From the NCBI RefSeq assembly GCF_034190915.1, contig NW_026947484.1, forward strand, positions 76,889,982 to 76,953,981: a stretch of DNA of 64,000 nt, written 5' to 3'. A model generated the notes under the pieces. The model ran no database searches. It saw only the letters and a program-made list of their open reading frames with translations, and was not told the origin of the DNA. Source of the DNA: Cavia porcellus (taxonomy: Eukaryota; Chordata; Mammalia; Rodentia; Caviidae). Shown here one piece after another: positions 13,060 through 25,588 of the stretch (positions within the stretch are counted from its first letter, which is position 1; the number at the start of each line of letters is the position of its first letter). The position numbers and the translations under genes are program-made.

Positions 13060-13870
13060 CAGAGAACGGGAACTCAAGGGAAGAGGGTGGCTGACCAATA
13101 GCTCGGCGCCCGAGGCGCAGGCACGGTCCCTGACGGGCGCGCGGGTCGTGGGGGCTCTCTGTGTCTCCCCAGGGTGTGGGAAGCGGAGTCGTGGAGGCCC
13201 CGCGCGCCATGGCGGAGCGGCTCGTAGGCCCGGGGGCCGGGGACTGGGAGATCGACGTGGAGAGCCTGGAGCTGGAGGAGGACGGCTGCGGGGCGCCGCC
13301 GATGGCCGATGGGGACGGCGAGGACGACGAGGACGACGAGGAGGAGGAGGACGAAGACGCAGAGGAAGAGGGCGAACGGGAGGAGGCGGGCGCATCCCTC
13401 GGGGCGCCGGGCGGGCCGGAGCAGCGGGAGCGACAGTCGCCGAGGCCGCCGGCCACGCCTCGCGCCCAGCCAGCCGCGGCGGGGCCCGCAGAGCGCGTCG
13501 CGAACGCGGGCGGCGGCGCGGAGCCTCGCAAGCTCAGCCGCACGCCCAAGTGCGCGCGCTGCCGCAACCACGGCGTGGTGTCCTGCCTCAAGGGCCACAA
13601 GCGCTTCTGCCGCTGGCGGGACTGCCAGTGCGCCAACTGCCTGCTGGTGGTGGAGCGCCAGCGTGTCATGGCCGCCCAGGTGGCGCTCCGGAGGCAGCAG
13701 GCCACCGAGGTGCGTCCCCAGCGGCCGAGCCTCCGCGCGAGGCGGGGAGGCGGGGAGTGGGGCCACCCGCGCTCCGGCCAGCGGCGCCGGCCACCTCCTA
13801 ACCACTGCAGGGTTAGGACGCAGGGAGGGCCGAGGGCAGCGCTGGGAGCTTGGCCCAAGTTTGCATCGTA
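13060..13870. promoter_or_regulatory. CpG island over DMRT2 exon 2
   Basis: This is a dense run of CpG dinucleotides covering the end of intron 1, exon 2 and the start of intron 2. Together with the promoter island at 11.78-12.45 kb it gives a split CpG island, as is common for developmental transcription factor genes. Boundaries are by eye. Confidence 0.7.
13173..13709 (+). other. DMRT2: DMRT2 exon 2 (5'UTR end, start codon, DM domain)
   Basis: The acceptor AG is at 13171-13172 after a pyrimidine-rich stretch. The donor GTGCGT begins at 13710. The exon carries 36 nt of 5'UTR and codons 1-167, including the whole DM domain (about 13542-13688). It is extremely GC- and CpG-rich, which opens long meaningless frames on both strands. 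The phase at the exon end is 0. If the donor is skipped the frame stays open to a stop at 13869-13871. Confidence 0.93.
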
Positions 13871-16800
13871 GAAACCGAGGGAGGAGGACGAGGGCTGTGA
13901 AAGTAGTTAGGCCTATTTGGGACTGTGCGAGAAAGTCACCCAAGTTAATTTTGCTAGAGGTCCGGGGCTCTGAGGAGTGTCGTGTTACCGCGGCACGGTT
14001 AGCGCTGGGCTCCAAAAAGCGCTGCTTTCTGCTTTCCTTCCTGGGCCTTTGGAGCCAGGCGGAGGTCGCAGCCCATTTTACCCGTGAGACTGAAAGGCCG
14101 GGCGTAGGGTGTTAGTTGCTCACAGCCAAAGAATCCGAGGAGGATCGGATTGTGAGGAGAGCTGGGGTTTTCTTTAAGGTCGCGGCTTGTGAACCTCTAC
14201 TTTGTATTTCTATGTGTTTGCACGCGGGGTGCCCGATTAAGGCTTCAGGGAGCCTCTTTCCAGGCTCAGCAAGGGAGATTTTCATATTTTAATTTTCTGG
14301 TGTTGGGGCTAGAACACCACAACCTCACTTACACAGAGAAAGCGCTGTACCCCTGAGGTGCATCCCAAGCCTCCGAGCGTCTCCGTTCACCCAGGGGTTT
14401 CTGTTTCTGCCTTTTGAGGTGCTGGGGATGGAAGCTCTAGCTTCCTTCTCCTAGGGAGGACTAGCCTGGAGAGGACTTTTGATTGCATTTTTTGGAGGAG
14501 CTGGGAAGTGCGTTACCGGCACACCAGAGTCAGAGATTTCAAAGAAGAGCCGCCCCGCCCCCCCAGCGCAGGAGAGCGCGCAGGACCCCAAGGTGGCCCG
14601 GGTTTGGGGTTCATCCTCGGGTGTCGGGCGCCCGGGTGATCGCTGGCTCTGGGTTACAAGCAGCCAGGTGAGCTGGCGGTGACCTTGGAGGTCAGGAGCT
14701 CCTTTATTCTGAGTTCCTGGCTGCCCCCCAGCGTAGTTTTGATCTAGCGCCCCAGTCCTCCGGTGGGGAAAGGAGTTTGCTTCAGGACCCGGAGCTTCTT
14801 TTCCAACCCCGCACTCTCTAGTGCCCTCAGCCTTCTCCACGGAGCCCCGACTCTGCGGGCACTTTCACGCCAATGGGGGGGCCCCCGGCGGAGGTGTCCC
14901 CAGAGTCTTCCCTTCAAGCTGGGCCTCTTTCACTGCCCTGAATTCCACCTCCTTCGCTGTAAGCTCCTCACTTCTGGTCACAGGTGTTCTGATGGCCAGT
15001 GTAGGGTGACATTTTGCTGGGAGGGAGGGGCGCTCACCATTTGCCAGTTTCAGAGACTTCACTTCGTGCTCTGGCCTTTGCACTGAAAGATCAAGTGTTT
15101 AATTTTTTTTTTTTTTTTTTTTTTTTGGAGGCAGGGCCTCCATAAATCGCTAAGTTACTCAGGCAGGACTCTAATTTGCGATCCTTTTCCCTCAGCCTCC
15201 CAGACTGCTGGGATTTCAAAGCTCTGTTTAAAATCATTTTTCACACAGGATGAGAAAATAAATACATTTAGGCTCGGTCCCTACCTTCTCCCTTCCCTGT
15301 TAAAGTGTCTTCAAGGAATTATTCATTATGTTTCTTGTGTTTACAGGACAAGAAAGGGCTTTCTGGGAAACAGAATAATTTCGAGCGCAAAGCACTGTAC
15401 CAGAGGCAAGTCAGGGCACCTAGTTTGCTGGCCAAAAGCATTTTAGAAGGTAAAGCAACATGAAATTATCTTTTAGCCTTTGAAATTGAGTTGAATGACT
15501 CTTATTATTTAGATGTATTTATGAACTTGTGAGCGGAAGTTACTTTTAGTAGACTCCCAGAAAATTAATCTCATCTGCTGAGGTTTCTGAACCCATCAGT
15601 TTAAGAATATGAATGCTTGCTTGTGTCATTTGCTGAATAGTTAATGAGTTAAGGTGGAGCGCAGGTAAAATTTGCGAGAAAGCGTACAAAAACCCATTGC
15701 CAAGTGACCCTGGAGCAGATGTGGAGTGATAAATTGAATGTACACACTTCCTCACTGATAGCAGCCGTTAAGTGGATACCCTGCGGCCAGAGAGCGGAGG
15801 GCTTTAACCAATAAGCCTGGGAGTAGGATCTCTAGTCCATGGCTTCAACCTCAGACTGACTGTTTTTCCTGGTACTTTCCTCCCCAGATATCTAGACGAT
15901 TGCTGTTATTCCACACTTCATTTTTGAGCATTTCAGACAGCTATGGTAGAATCCCAAAAAGGATTTGAATCAACCGAGGAAAGTAGAGATTGAATTTGAG
16001 CTTTGCGAAGTCTCAAATTCTTCCAAGTTTTTACTTTCTCTACAGCACAGAGTGACTTGAAGTTTGGTAAAATATTACTGATTTTCCAGAGCATCTCTAT
16101 TTGAGTAACTTATTTCTTGACTTGATAAATAATATATTGACTATACCATTTTTCTTTAACTTTTTAAAGTTTATCTTCCATGCAACTAAAACAGACTTTG
16201 TATTTGTTTTAATCACTGACGTGTCATAAAGTTCAGATTGTAGATTCTTTTTTCTTAAATCAGATATATGGGCTTTGTGTTTTCTTCGCTAGCTTGTGAA
16301 TTTAGTTAGATATAGACAGTTTTGAAGTTTGTGTCTCATCCTCCGTTGTGCATTTCTGAGCTGAGAGTGGATTCTCAAGAATTGAAAATGAATTTGGTAA
16401 ACAGATTTATAACTATAGAGGCCACATTGATAAACTGAAATTTTGGCAAAGCAACTTGAGAAGTTCTTGGACTAAATTGAATCGTAAATTCAAGTAAATA
16501 GCTTCCTGCCAAACACATACCATAGAAATAGAAACATTCATTTTCAAATTTTATTTTATTTGCAAATGAGTGTGATGGGCTTGTCACAATGTAAACACAA
16601 ATATCACAATGGATCCTTCAAACAAACTTGGTAGTGGTGAGTGTTTGGGAATGATGAAATGCTCAAAGTATTTTATGCAGCTAGGAATTTTATTTATGTT
16701 ATGCTAATCTTTGTTTTTGACTTCATCTTTATTCATGAAAGGGGGGATGATTTAATCTGTGTTCTAATTGTTACTTGTTCAACCATTGGGCATCTGGCCA

Positions 16801-18582
16801 ACATTATTGTCTCTTGGGAAAAATGCATTAAACCTGTTATTTTCAAAGCAGCAAGAAATTATCCACCTCCCCAACATTTTGTTTTGTTTTGCTTTATTTG
16901 TGCTGTAGTCAAGGGTAAGGCCCAGCTAAATTGTTCACTGCAGAGCATTTGACTAGTTAACAGCTCTTTCCAATTTTCTATGCTTCTCTGTTTCCTTAAG
17001 TCTTTTTTTTTTCTTTTTCTCTGAACTAATCTCCTATAACTTCTTTCTCTTTTTTCCTAGTTCTCCTTGGATTATTCTACAACTGTAACAATGTGTACAT
17101 AATGAGCCATCTTTAGAAAATAAAAGTGACATCAGCTCTAGGTATAGATATCTTTTTTAATAATGGAAAGATGACAAGGATAATAAAATGTTGATTGAAG
17201 CAAGATGGGCAGCTTTGTCTCTTAATATGTAGGGACTTGGGAAGGATCATAAAATCTTAGTGGATAAAGTACATTTGTCCTAACAAGAGAGCAGACAAAC
17301 CTGTATCAATAAAAACTGCAACAAAACACTACAGTGTGCATATCCTTCCTTCAAAAGGAATTATTTTACACCAAATCTATACTTTTGCTTCCTGCATGAA
17401 AGTATTAGTGATATAGAACTGTAATCATTCATCCTGCCAATTTATGGTTTCTTTTGCTTTCTAAATTTCCAGATTTCTCTTCCCTAGATTTAATTGTTTC
17501 CTGTGCAATGTTTGCTTATTTTAGGCTATCACCCTTTAACAGCGGAGACTTACCTAGGAGGAACCCTACCTCTGCCTCCCCCAGTTAGTGACAGAATGAG
17601 AAAAAGAAGGGCCTTTGCTGACAAAGAGTTGGAGAATATTATGCTGGAGAGAGAGTATAAAGAGAGGGAGATGCTGGAAACTTCCCAAGCAGCTGCTTTG
17701 TTCTTGCCTAACCGTGTTGTGCCAGGACCCGAATACAGCTCCTGCAAAAGTGCCTACAGCCACACCCCAGGGGAGCTGCCCAGTAAGGACTTCTGCAATT
17801 TTTTGCCTACCTGCCTTGATCTCACCATGCAGTATTCAGGATCTGGGAATATGGAACTGATTTCCTCCAATGTTAGTGTGGCCACAACGTACCGGCAATA
17901 TCCTTTGTCCTCAAGATTTTTAGTTTGGCCCAAATGCGGCCCTGTTAGTGACACCCTTCTTTACCAACAATGCCTTCTAAATGCCACCACATCAGTTCAA
18001 GCCCTGAAACCTGCGGGCAGCTGGGACTTGAAGGGAACAAGGGTCCTGGATGGGCTCAGTGCAGATCACAGCACGATGCCACCGAAACTGGAGAGCTCCG
18101 TGGTACTGCCTCACCCTCCGGAGGTCCAGACCTCCAGGAGCGACCTTCAGGGTCACCAAACCATCCCTGAGAGGTCTGCTTTCTCCCCACCCCAACGGAA
18201 TTTCTCTCCCATTGTTGACTCGGACTCCCTGGCAGCTCAAGGGCACGTCTTAACCAAGATCAGCAAAGAAAACATGAGGCACCTTCTGCCACTTAAAAAT
18301 AATCCATTCCACTCCTTATTCCAGCAAACGCTTAATGACAAATCAGGTCCTGAGCTGAAAACACCATTTGTCAAAGAGGCTTTCGAAGAGGCCCCAAAGA
18401 AACACCGAGAGTGTTTGGTCAAGGAGAACCAGAAATACACATTTACAATAGATAGATGTGCGAAAGACCTTTTTGTAGCCAAACAAGTTGGAACAAAGCT
18501 CTCCGTGAATGAACCGCTGTCATTTTCGGTTGAGTCTATTCTTAAGAGGCCTTCATCTGCCATCACTCACGGCTCCCAGTGA
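13209..18582 (+). CDS. DMRT2: DMRT2, doublesex/mab-3-related transcription factor 2 (spliced, 553 aa)
   Basis: Coding exons are 13209-13709, 15347-15449 and 17525-18582; the joined length is 1662 bp including TGA. The start is the ATG in GCCATGG, a strong Kozak context, 36 bp after the exon 2 acceptor. Residues 38-61 are an acidic run. Residues about 112-160 are the DM domain: an intertwined zinc module with CARC, a cysteine after RF, DCQCANC, and the basic recognition tail ending in RRQQ. No DMA domain is visible, as expected for DMRT2. The rest is the family's characteristic C-terminal half, ending near SILKRPSSA. The human protein is about 561 aa, so this copy is full length with no breaks. 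DM factors bind DNA in the minor groove in the nucleus; DMRT2 is known for roles in somite and dermomyotome development. In other mammals it lies in the DMRT1-DMRT3-DMRT2 cluster; no neighbour DMRT gene is in the window. Confidence 0.97.
15092..15225 (-). repeat. B1/Alu-like 7SL SINE in DMRT2 intron 2
   Basis: A run of about 25 T (the reversed A tail) is followed by GGAGGCAGGGCCTCCATAAATCGC and CTCAGCCTCCCAGACTGCTGGGATT. This is the reverse complement of a B1 element derived from 7SL RNA. It sits antisense to DMRT2. Confidence 0.75.
15347..15449 (+). other. DMRT2: DMRT2 exon 3 (103 bp)
   Basis: The acceptor is TTTACAG ending at 15346 and the donor is GTAAAG from 15450. The exon encodes 34 codons plus one base and starts with the [11 protein letters not shown] peptide that follows the DM domain in mammalian DMRT2. 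The split glycine codon is completed by exon 4. Introns 2 and 3 are 1637 and 2075 bp. Confidence 0.93.
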
Positions 18583-18850
18583 AAGGCTGCTTAAATGGAA
18601 AGGTGGATTTGCTGCCTTCTCAGATGGTTCTTGCCATATGCTTATTCTTTTTTAAAGTTAAAATGTTTGTATAAAGAAAATTTTAATGTAAATAAGGATG
18701 ATTTCTAAAAATTCTATATATTCATATGCATGTACCTTTTCTTATCACCTAAATATATTTAAACTTAAGATGGAAATTGCTTAATGTGCAAATTGTAGAG
18801 TTCTACGCCTTATATAGCATTTCAAAAAGGAATAAAACTGATACTGTTCT
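17525..18850 (+). other. DMRT2: DMRT2 last exon (C-terminal 351 codons and 3'UTR)
   Basis: The acceptor is TTATTTTAG ending at 17524. The reading frame continues the split glycine codon and runs to TGA at 18580-18582. The 3'UTR is AT-rich, and an AATAAA signal at 18831-18836 places cleavage near 18845-18860. The coding part includes [16 protein letters not shown], a basic cluster that may act as a nuclear localisation signal (inference). Confidence 0.92.
18831..18836 (+). terminator. DMRT2: DMRT2 polyadenylation signal AATAAA
   Basis: This canonical hexamer lies about 250 bp after the stop codon in an AT-rich 3'UTR, followed by a TG-rich stretch (GTGTTTGCTG) at about 18860. No other AATAAA is seen between the stop codon and this point. 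Confidence 0.75.
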
Positions 18851-18860
18851 AAAAGATCCA

Positions 18861-20088
18861 GTGTTTGCTGAGCAAATAGCTGTCCCTGGCTAGATTAAAC
18901 AGCTGGTGGCTGTGAAATGTGCCTTTTATTTTTCTATATTTCTGTGTATTTTCAAGTGCTGCTAATGGTCACTGGGGGCTACCCGAGAAGTCTTATAATG
19001 TTCTAGTTTTGCTTTCTTTTCCTCTTCTGTACCTGCTAGACTAGCACTCTGTCACTGAGCTGTATCCCCAGATTTAGTTTTGCATTTGGAAGGACATATA
19101 AATTTAGCTGTTCAAGACTGAGGTAAAAATAGCTTAAGGAGACTATTAAGGCTGTTTGCCTATCATGGAATCAATTTCACGTGGTTGGACAAAGTTGAAA
19201 TAATTTGAAGGGAAATCAAATATAATATCTTGTTTATTTGATGACGTGGGTTTTGGAATGGTTTTCTTCTAACTCCCTGGGCCCATTTTCCTTCCATTTC
19301 AGGCTGTATATGGGGGTCTCAAACCTTCTTTTCAGGAAAGGAACACCCTTTTGAGGCTTTTTAGTTCCTTTGAATATTCTGGATTGCTAGGGCTCCTGAA
19401 GCAACTTCCCTTGAAAGGTGCATTCTGTTCAGCTCATGGTGAAGGTGAACACCCTCTGGCTTCCAGTAGATCCCTGTTTGGGGAGGAGAGAGATGAGCAG
19501 GCATTTAATGCAGGCCAGCCCAGTAAGCTCAGCTGTACGCCTTTGCCCCAGAGTCAAAGGCTTTCTTCTGGGATAAAAGCATTTACTATTCAAATCTCTT
19601 CAGCTGACAGTTGCTGAAGCCTGCAGATATTTGTCTCAACATGAGGGTGGCTTGGGGAGTCTTATACCTTTTCTCCCCTATTAAGTTCCTTGTTTTTCCT
19701 CAGTGGAATGTTAACTACTGTTACACTTGGTGAAATAAGAGTGAGATATTTGCAAGAGTAATGCATCCACCTCTTATGATCTCATCTGTGAATCCCAGGC
19801 CAGAGCAGGTTTTAAGATGTCAAGGTCTCAATCCAGAAAACAGGAGCCAATATCTCACCTGTGGTGCTGCCCTGGGATGTGGGTTAGGTGACAAGGACAC
19901 CAGGGGACATGGGGAATGTGCCAAGTGGTACAGTGGTTTAAAGATGTTTTTGCCTCATTCGTAAAAACACTTAAAATTATTTAAAAATGATTTTGCTATT
20001 GATGAGTTGATGTAAACTTCTAGGGGTTTCTAAATTGTTACTTAAAATTAATGTCAATTTCAAAAACAACAAGCCAGAATTTGAGTTG
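18861..20088. other. downstream of DMRT2, no gene seen
   Basis: Non-coding. At about 19030-19075 the phrase CTAGCACTCTGTCACTGAGCTGTATCCCCAG looks like a decayed ID/B4 fragment on the minus strand. No other feature is recognised. Confidence 0.45.
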
Positions 20089-20090
20089 AT

Positions 20091-20180
20091 TTTTTTTTTT
20101 AAAATGGAACCTGGGATTGAACTCACAACCACCTGCTTGCAAGGCAGGTGCTTATGCCACTGAGCTAAGTCCCCAGCCCT
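20091..20180 (-). repeat. ID-type SINE
   Basis: A poly-T run is followed by CCTGGGATTGAACTCACAACC and GCCACTGAGCTAAGTCCCCAGCCC, the reverse complement of ID boxes B and A. TTGATTTT occurs on both sides (about 20086 and 20180) as a probable target duplication. Confidence 0.8.
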
Positions 20181-20189
20181 TGATTTTGG

Positions 20190-21640
20190 GTTGTTTTTAT
20201 AATATAATACTTGATTTTGTTGAGTCAAATTTACTCACTTTTACAGTTGCAAAAGCCAGGGTGAATGGAAATTTTCTGGAAGGAAAAAATAAAATTAGGC
20301 AGAGATTCCAATAACTGTTCAAGAGTATTATTAAGGAAAAAAAGTTTCCCAGGCAAGTATGCCCTAGCATTAGAGACAGTATCAAACTCTGTTTCTCTCC
20401 CAGTCACCTCTGCTTTAGCTATATAGCTACTGGTTTTTATCTTCCTATCAGAAATTCATTTTTTGGTGTGGTAAGTGTTAAATGATAACTTAGTATTGAA
20501 CCACACTGCTTCAGAAGTATTGAGGGGACAACGTTAGAATAAAGTCACTTAAAATCCCAGTGAGACGACTTTCTTAATCCAAACACATATTTTGTCTTTC
20601 TTATTCCATATTTTGTGCTTTTGAATACTTTCATTTGTCAATTTCTTTCCTCTTTTATATTAAAAGAACACATTGGGATCTCTGGTCTGTCCTGTCTCCA
20701 TATTAGTTTAATCTGATTAAGTGAATTCAGTTGGTTGTGGGTATTAGTGGTTTTTCTCACATTACTAGAGACCAGAATTTTATTTTTCTTGAATGTTTAT
20801 GAGGGTCAGTATTTTCCCTGGCAAGCTTATTGGTATACCATGCATTAGTTCTGCTGTAATGATGAGTTCTTGGAACGTAAATCTACCAAGACTACCACCA
20901 GTCACTTAGTAAGAGCTCTGTCCTTAGCTCTTGGCTTTTTAAAAATCAATTTACTTCTATGAAAGCTGCTAGTCTTCAAAGAACAGTCACTGACGCGTTA
21001 AACCAAACTTGTGGTTCAGTTTAAGCATTTTCTGTGTAAAAGGTAATAAATGGATTTGGCCTTACATATTTTTAAGAATACAAAAATAGTAAAGTATGTA
21101 CCTTTTTCTTAAACTCATGTTACAATAATGCCTTGTTTTCTTTCCATTTTAACCAACTGAGAGTTATTTTTTGCTCTATTTGCAGTTATCAAAATTTTAT
21201 GACAATGCTTCTCAAGTTTTGGTGGACAATTGGATCTCCTGGACTGTATAAAAAGCAGACTGGTTCTGTCGGTCTGCGGGCCTGGGTTCTGTAATTTTAC
21301 CACACTTTCAGAAGCTGATGCTGCAATCTTCAGGCCACACTTTGAGTAGCAAAAGTTCATTTGTTAATTTTAAAAATTGCTTTGTTATTTTAAACACACA
21401 TTTAATACAACCTGCTATTAATTTTAGTTTCTAATGCAGTAATGATGGTGCTAGCATGAATAATACTTATGTGAATGTTAAAAAAATTTTGATTTCTTCT
21501 GATGGCTTGGTGGCTAACATAGGACAAGACTTAGGCAAAGACATAGTACACACAAAATTTGCTACCCATTTCTGTTTTTTCTACAGTGTAGAAGTTGTTT
21601 CAATTTAATTAAAATATAAAATGTATATTTAGTATTTATA
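20190..21640. other. intergenic DNA, no gene seen
   Basis: AT-rich DNA with no gene or repeat that I can assign. Confidence 0.4.
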
Positions 21641-21835
21641 TGTTATTTTTTGCAATCCTGGGATTTATCCCTGGGCCTTTACACGAACCTACATCCCCAG
21701 TCCTTTTTAGTTTTGAGACAGGTTATTGCCAAGTCACCAAGTTGCTCAGACAAGTCTTGAACCTTGCAGCCCTCTTGCCCTAGATTTCCACAATGCTGGG
21801 ATTACAGGAGTACAGCATCCTACCCAGCTTATGCT
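21640..21835 (-). repeat. B4-like composite SINE (ID-like plus B1-like parts)
   Basis: The stretch TGCAATCCTGGGATTTATCCCTGGGCC...CATCCCCAGTCC resembles a reversed ID-like part. It is followed by TTTTGAGACAGG...AGTCACCAAGTTGCTCAG...ACAATGCTGGGATTACAGG, a reversed B1-like part. This arrangement fits a B4 element on the minus strand. Confidence 0.65.
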
Positions 21836-22188
21836 TACATTTTTAAATGTGGAGAAATACATGTAACAGAATCTACCAGCATGACTGTGTTTAAGTACAC
21901 AGTCAGTGTTTTAAAAATACATTCACATTGTTGTACAGTCATCACCACCATCCATCTTCAGAGCTTTTGATGTTGTAAAGTGAAATTCCATCCCTGTTAG
22001 CAATAACTCTTTCCATGGGGCCCGTGGCAGCCTTCATTTTACTTTCTGTCTCTATGTATTTGGCTGTCCTAATATTACAGACAGCTAAGTTAGGTAAAAA
22101 TTATTATAGACAGTCAGATGGGGCTGGGCTCTCGCTGGAGTCAGTGCAGAGGATGAAAACACATTACTGCTGTGACTGGAGGGGCATC

Positions 22189-22640
22189 TGTTGAAGGCCC
22201 GGCTTCAGGCTAAAGACGGAATGACCAGGCCTACGGCCTCCCTAAGGGTTAAGTGGTATACTGTAACTGGTATCACCTGGTCTAATAAAATCACCCAGGT
22301 GGATGACCAGGACCTCCTGACTCATCTCTTCCAGAAAAGCCCCTTCCTCTTTCCACATACACTTGCTGTGTGACCCACTCCCCCACTGGATTAATATCAC
22401 CTAAGTGGTTATGCTTGTCATCTTACAGGTTGATCATAGTATGTCCACATTGTACCCACTTAGGGATTTTACCCTATAAAACTTTCTTTGGGAAGTAGAC
22501 TCACTGACAACCCACGTAGGCCCTCTCCTGTCTTTTAGGAGCTGTCTCTTCCTCAATAAAATTTCCTATTCTTAACCTCCATTGTCTTTAGAATTCATTC
22601 TTTGATTTTGGGGAACCCAAACTTGGTATGTCTGACATCC
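22189..22640 (+). mobile_element. probable solo retroviral LTR (class I-like, boundaries uncertain)
   Basis: The segment has an LTR layout: it begins TGTTGAAGGCCCGG and has a TATA-like CCCTATAAAAC at about 22470. About 80 bp further is CCTCAATAAAATTTCC, a polyadenylation signal. It then has TTGATTTTGGGGAACCCAAAC, resembling the end of a class I ERV LTR. I find no convincing target-site duplication, internal region or second LTR, so solo LTR status is inference. Confidence 0.4.
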
Positions 22641-22679
22641 AGCAGGTTGGGAGTTATATTTCCCTTATATCACATATTC

Positions 22680-24010
22680 AGGTCCTATATCACTAGGTGC
22701 CTTAGATAAGTGGATTTATGCATTTATCTCTTTGTGACTGGCTTATTGGCATGCTACACTCATAGTTTACTTATGTCATGGTGCATATCTGAATTTTCTT
22801 TCTTAAAAGGCTGAATAATATGTGAGGGTGATACCTTCAACGATCTAGCAAATTTCCATTAGGACTCACCTCTCAAAGTTTCCATGATCTCAGTGCCACC
22901 GTAGTGGAGATCACATTCCTGGCACGTGAACATGTGAGAACAAACTCAAATCATATCCAAGCCTGAAGAGTGTGCAAATGTCTCCTTGAATCCTTGCCGT
23001 CCACTTGTTTGAGTATATCTTTTCTTCACCCAGTCCTCACCACCTTATTTTCCCACTTCTTGTCTCTAGGAGTTGAGGTTTCCAAGTCTACCTCCCTCCC
23101 CAGAGACACTGGCCATCCCTCTCCCCCAGCGTGTAGGTTGGTCCTCGTTAATACTGCTGGCTCCCAGAGAGTCTCTAATACCAGTTGTATAACTTTTAGT
23201 GTGGGTTATCAGGTCCTCTGCACTTAAAAGTTGAATTCCAATTATGTAATGAAAGACTAACTTACATTAAGAAATGTTTCATAATTCTTTCAGCAGAGTC
23301 CTAGAGGTGCTGCACAGTAAAGAAATGGCTGAGGATCAAGATAGGGAGAGAAGGAGAATTCACAGTTCTCTGTGGAATACAGACATCCTTTAGTATAAAG
23401 CCTGGGTTTTAATTGGGATTATTACAAGCCCATCTCATTTTATTAATATTTATTACTTTGTTTCTACTGTAGTTCTACAAGTTTATTTCTAGAACTACAG
23501 TCCAATTTGAATGGCTGATAGTTTTTGAAATGGCTACATCCACTAATATATAACCTCACATATTTTGATAATTATGCTAAGCTTTTATGAGTCCCCATCC
23601 TCTTAGTTCTTTTGGTTTCTTACTGGTTACGTCTAAATACGTGTGGGTAAGCTGAATAGAAACACCTGGAAATTGGTTGGCATTTGGTATAATGGTAAAA
23701 TAAAACTTAATGTGTCTGGAGTTTCCAATATATAAGGCTTATTTGCATTTGTTATCTTTTATATTCCACATAAATTCTATAAAATTTGGAAACTAGCCAT
23801 TTTAAGAGTGTTTCTTTCTCAATCTGTCAACAAATTTGGGAATTTTCCCAATATACAACTTGACTTGATACAGCCTAATCTTTCTCTGTACTTTTGTGTG
23901 AAAATATTATATGCATCTAAAGCTTACATAAAATACCTCAAGTATATCATACATGTATAATTTCACTACATACATCTCTATAGAAATGTAGAAATACTTA
24001 TCTATCTCCA
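22680..24010. other. intergenic DNA, no gene seen
   Basis: AT-rich, without a recognised gene or repeat. Confidence 0.4.
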
Positions 24011-24015
24011 TTAAG

Positions 24016-24017
<2 letters not shown>

Positions 24018-24056
<39 letters not shown>
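24018..24056. repeat. (CA)n microsatellite
   Basis: About 19 uninterrupted AC/CA dinucleotide units. Likely length-polymorphic. Confidence 0.95.
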
Positions 24057-24057
<1 letters not shown>

Positions 24058-24059
24058 AC

Positions 24060-25585
24060 TTATCTCTTGGAATTGTAAGACCTTTGAAATAAAGAGTGGG
24101 GAAGAGACCTATCATGGAAATAATGTTGACTGATAGCTGCTTCAGCTGTCATGCTTTTGGATCTACTGTGGCATTCACACCAAGGCGACACTTTGTTGGA
24201 CTGTTTTTATCATGCAACTGAGTAGAGTAGCGTTACTAGAAAGGAACCATTTCTATCCCATCTTGGGACTGCTCTAACTGGCATCCTTGGCTGAAGAATG
24301 CCCCCTCCAAGTGTACTGTTACACATATTTGATGAACCTGAAGGCATCTACATTCTGTCTGGTGTTCTAATCAATCAAGACATAAGACGAAAGGGTTGGC
24401 AGTTGGAGATTGAAATATTCTTACCTTATTACTACCATTACATCCAGGATGTGACTTACTAGAGGAGCAAGGAGATTTCTCGATACTGAACTTCCAAATT
24501 ACAGATCACCCCCTAGAAGTACTCAGTCCACCGTATCTCCTTTGCCCACTGAGTACAACTGAGAATCTGTTCCCTGCACACAGGTTGGCTCTTGGAAGGA
24601 AGGACAAAAGAATGAGTAGAGCTACCGGCACTCTTTACTTATTCCAAACTTACCCATCAGGTGAGTTCCCCTCCTACCACCCTGCCCATGCAATATATAC
24701 TATTGTTATTTCCTTTTTTTTTTTTTTTTTTCTGAATGGAAGTAAACTCACAGACAATACCCACTTGAATTTGATCATTAGAGTCAGAATTTAAGTCAGT
24801 GCTGAAGATAAAAACTGGGGGCTTGGCAATAGTGTGATTGTTAATATGTGTTAACTATACTGAAAACCATGTATATTTTTTAGAATAAAAGAGAAAACTG
24901 GAGAAATTACTTTTTGATCACAGCTACAACGAGGACATTGAAGACGACATGCTGGTGAGAGCTGCAGTATCCCTTGACCTGTGAGCATATCATTTGATGT
25001 TCTTACTTAGCATGGCACAAAGGGTCTGTTTCAGTTTTTTCAATTATCACCAAATGGTTTAGTTCCTCTTTTGATAGTTATTATTGAGGTATCAGGAGGA
25101 TGTTACTGAAAAGTTATGTACCAATTTAGCAAGGCATTTAACAGTGTTTCATGATAGGGAATTTTAGGATTGATAACAGTGAAATCAAGGGAATTTGCAC
25201 TATTTGAACCCATAACTTTAAGAAACATTGAGTGATATATCAATATCGACTTCAAGGAAAGTCTTTAGTCTCATTACTCAAGGGTCTTCTTGTTTTAGAC
25301 ATATCCTTGCTGGCAAATGAAAACAAATAGCAGTGTACTTATCAAGTCTGTGGATGATATTAAGTTGGAAGGTTTGGCCATTGTTGTTGATGGTGGAATT
25401 GGTCTATATTAAAACTCTTGATCAAAGGGAAAAAATCTTATATTGGGTTTTAAAATTAATTACCACTAAGTTTTGAAACTATTTGTTGAAAGAGAACTGA
25501 TGTTGGTTTTAAATGTAAACAATCTGGTAATGTTAGAGGATCACAAGCCTGAAGTGAACCAAGAATGAGTCGAAGTCTTAAAAAA
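24060..25585. other. intergenic DNA, no gene seen
   Basis: No gene is supported. A T-run of about 20 lies at 24712-24731. Confidence 0.4.
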
Positions 25586-25588
25586 CCA

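Noticed and set aside
12953..14015. Long open frames antisense to and overlapping DMRT2 exon 2 (about 300 codons)
   Set aside because: They arise from the very high GC content, which depletes stop codons. They have repetitive P/R/S/A composition and match no family; the sense frame holds the DM domain.
22189..22640. 5-bp duplication (GCATC/ACATC) around the putative class I LTR
   Set aside because: The match is imperfect and would not leave a proper CA end, so I did not use it as boundary evidence.
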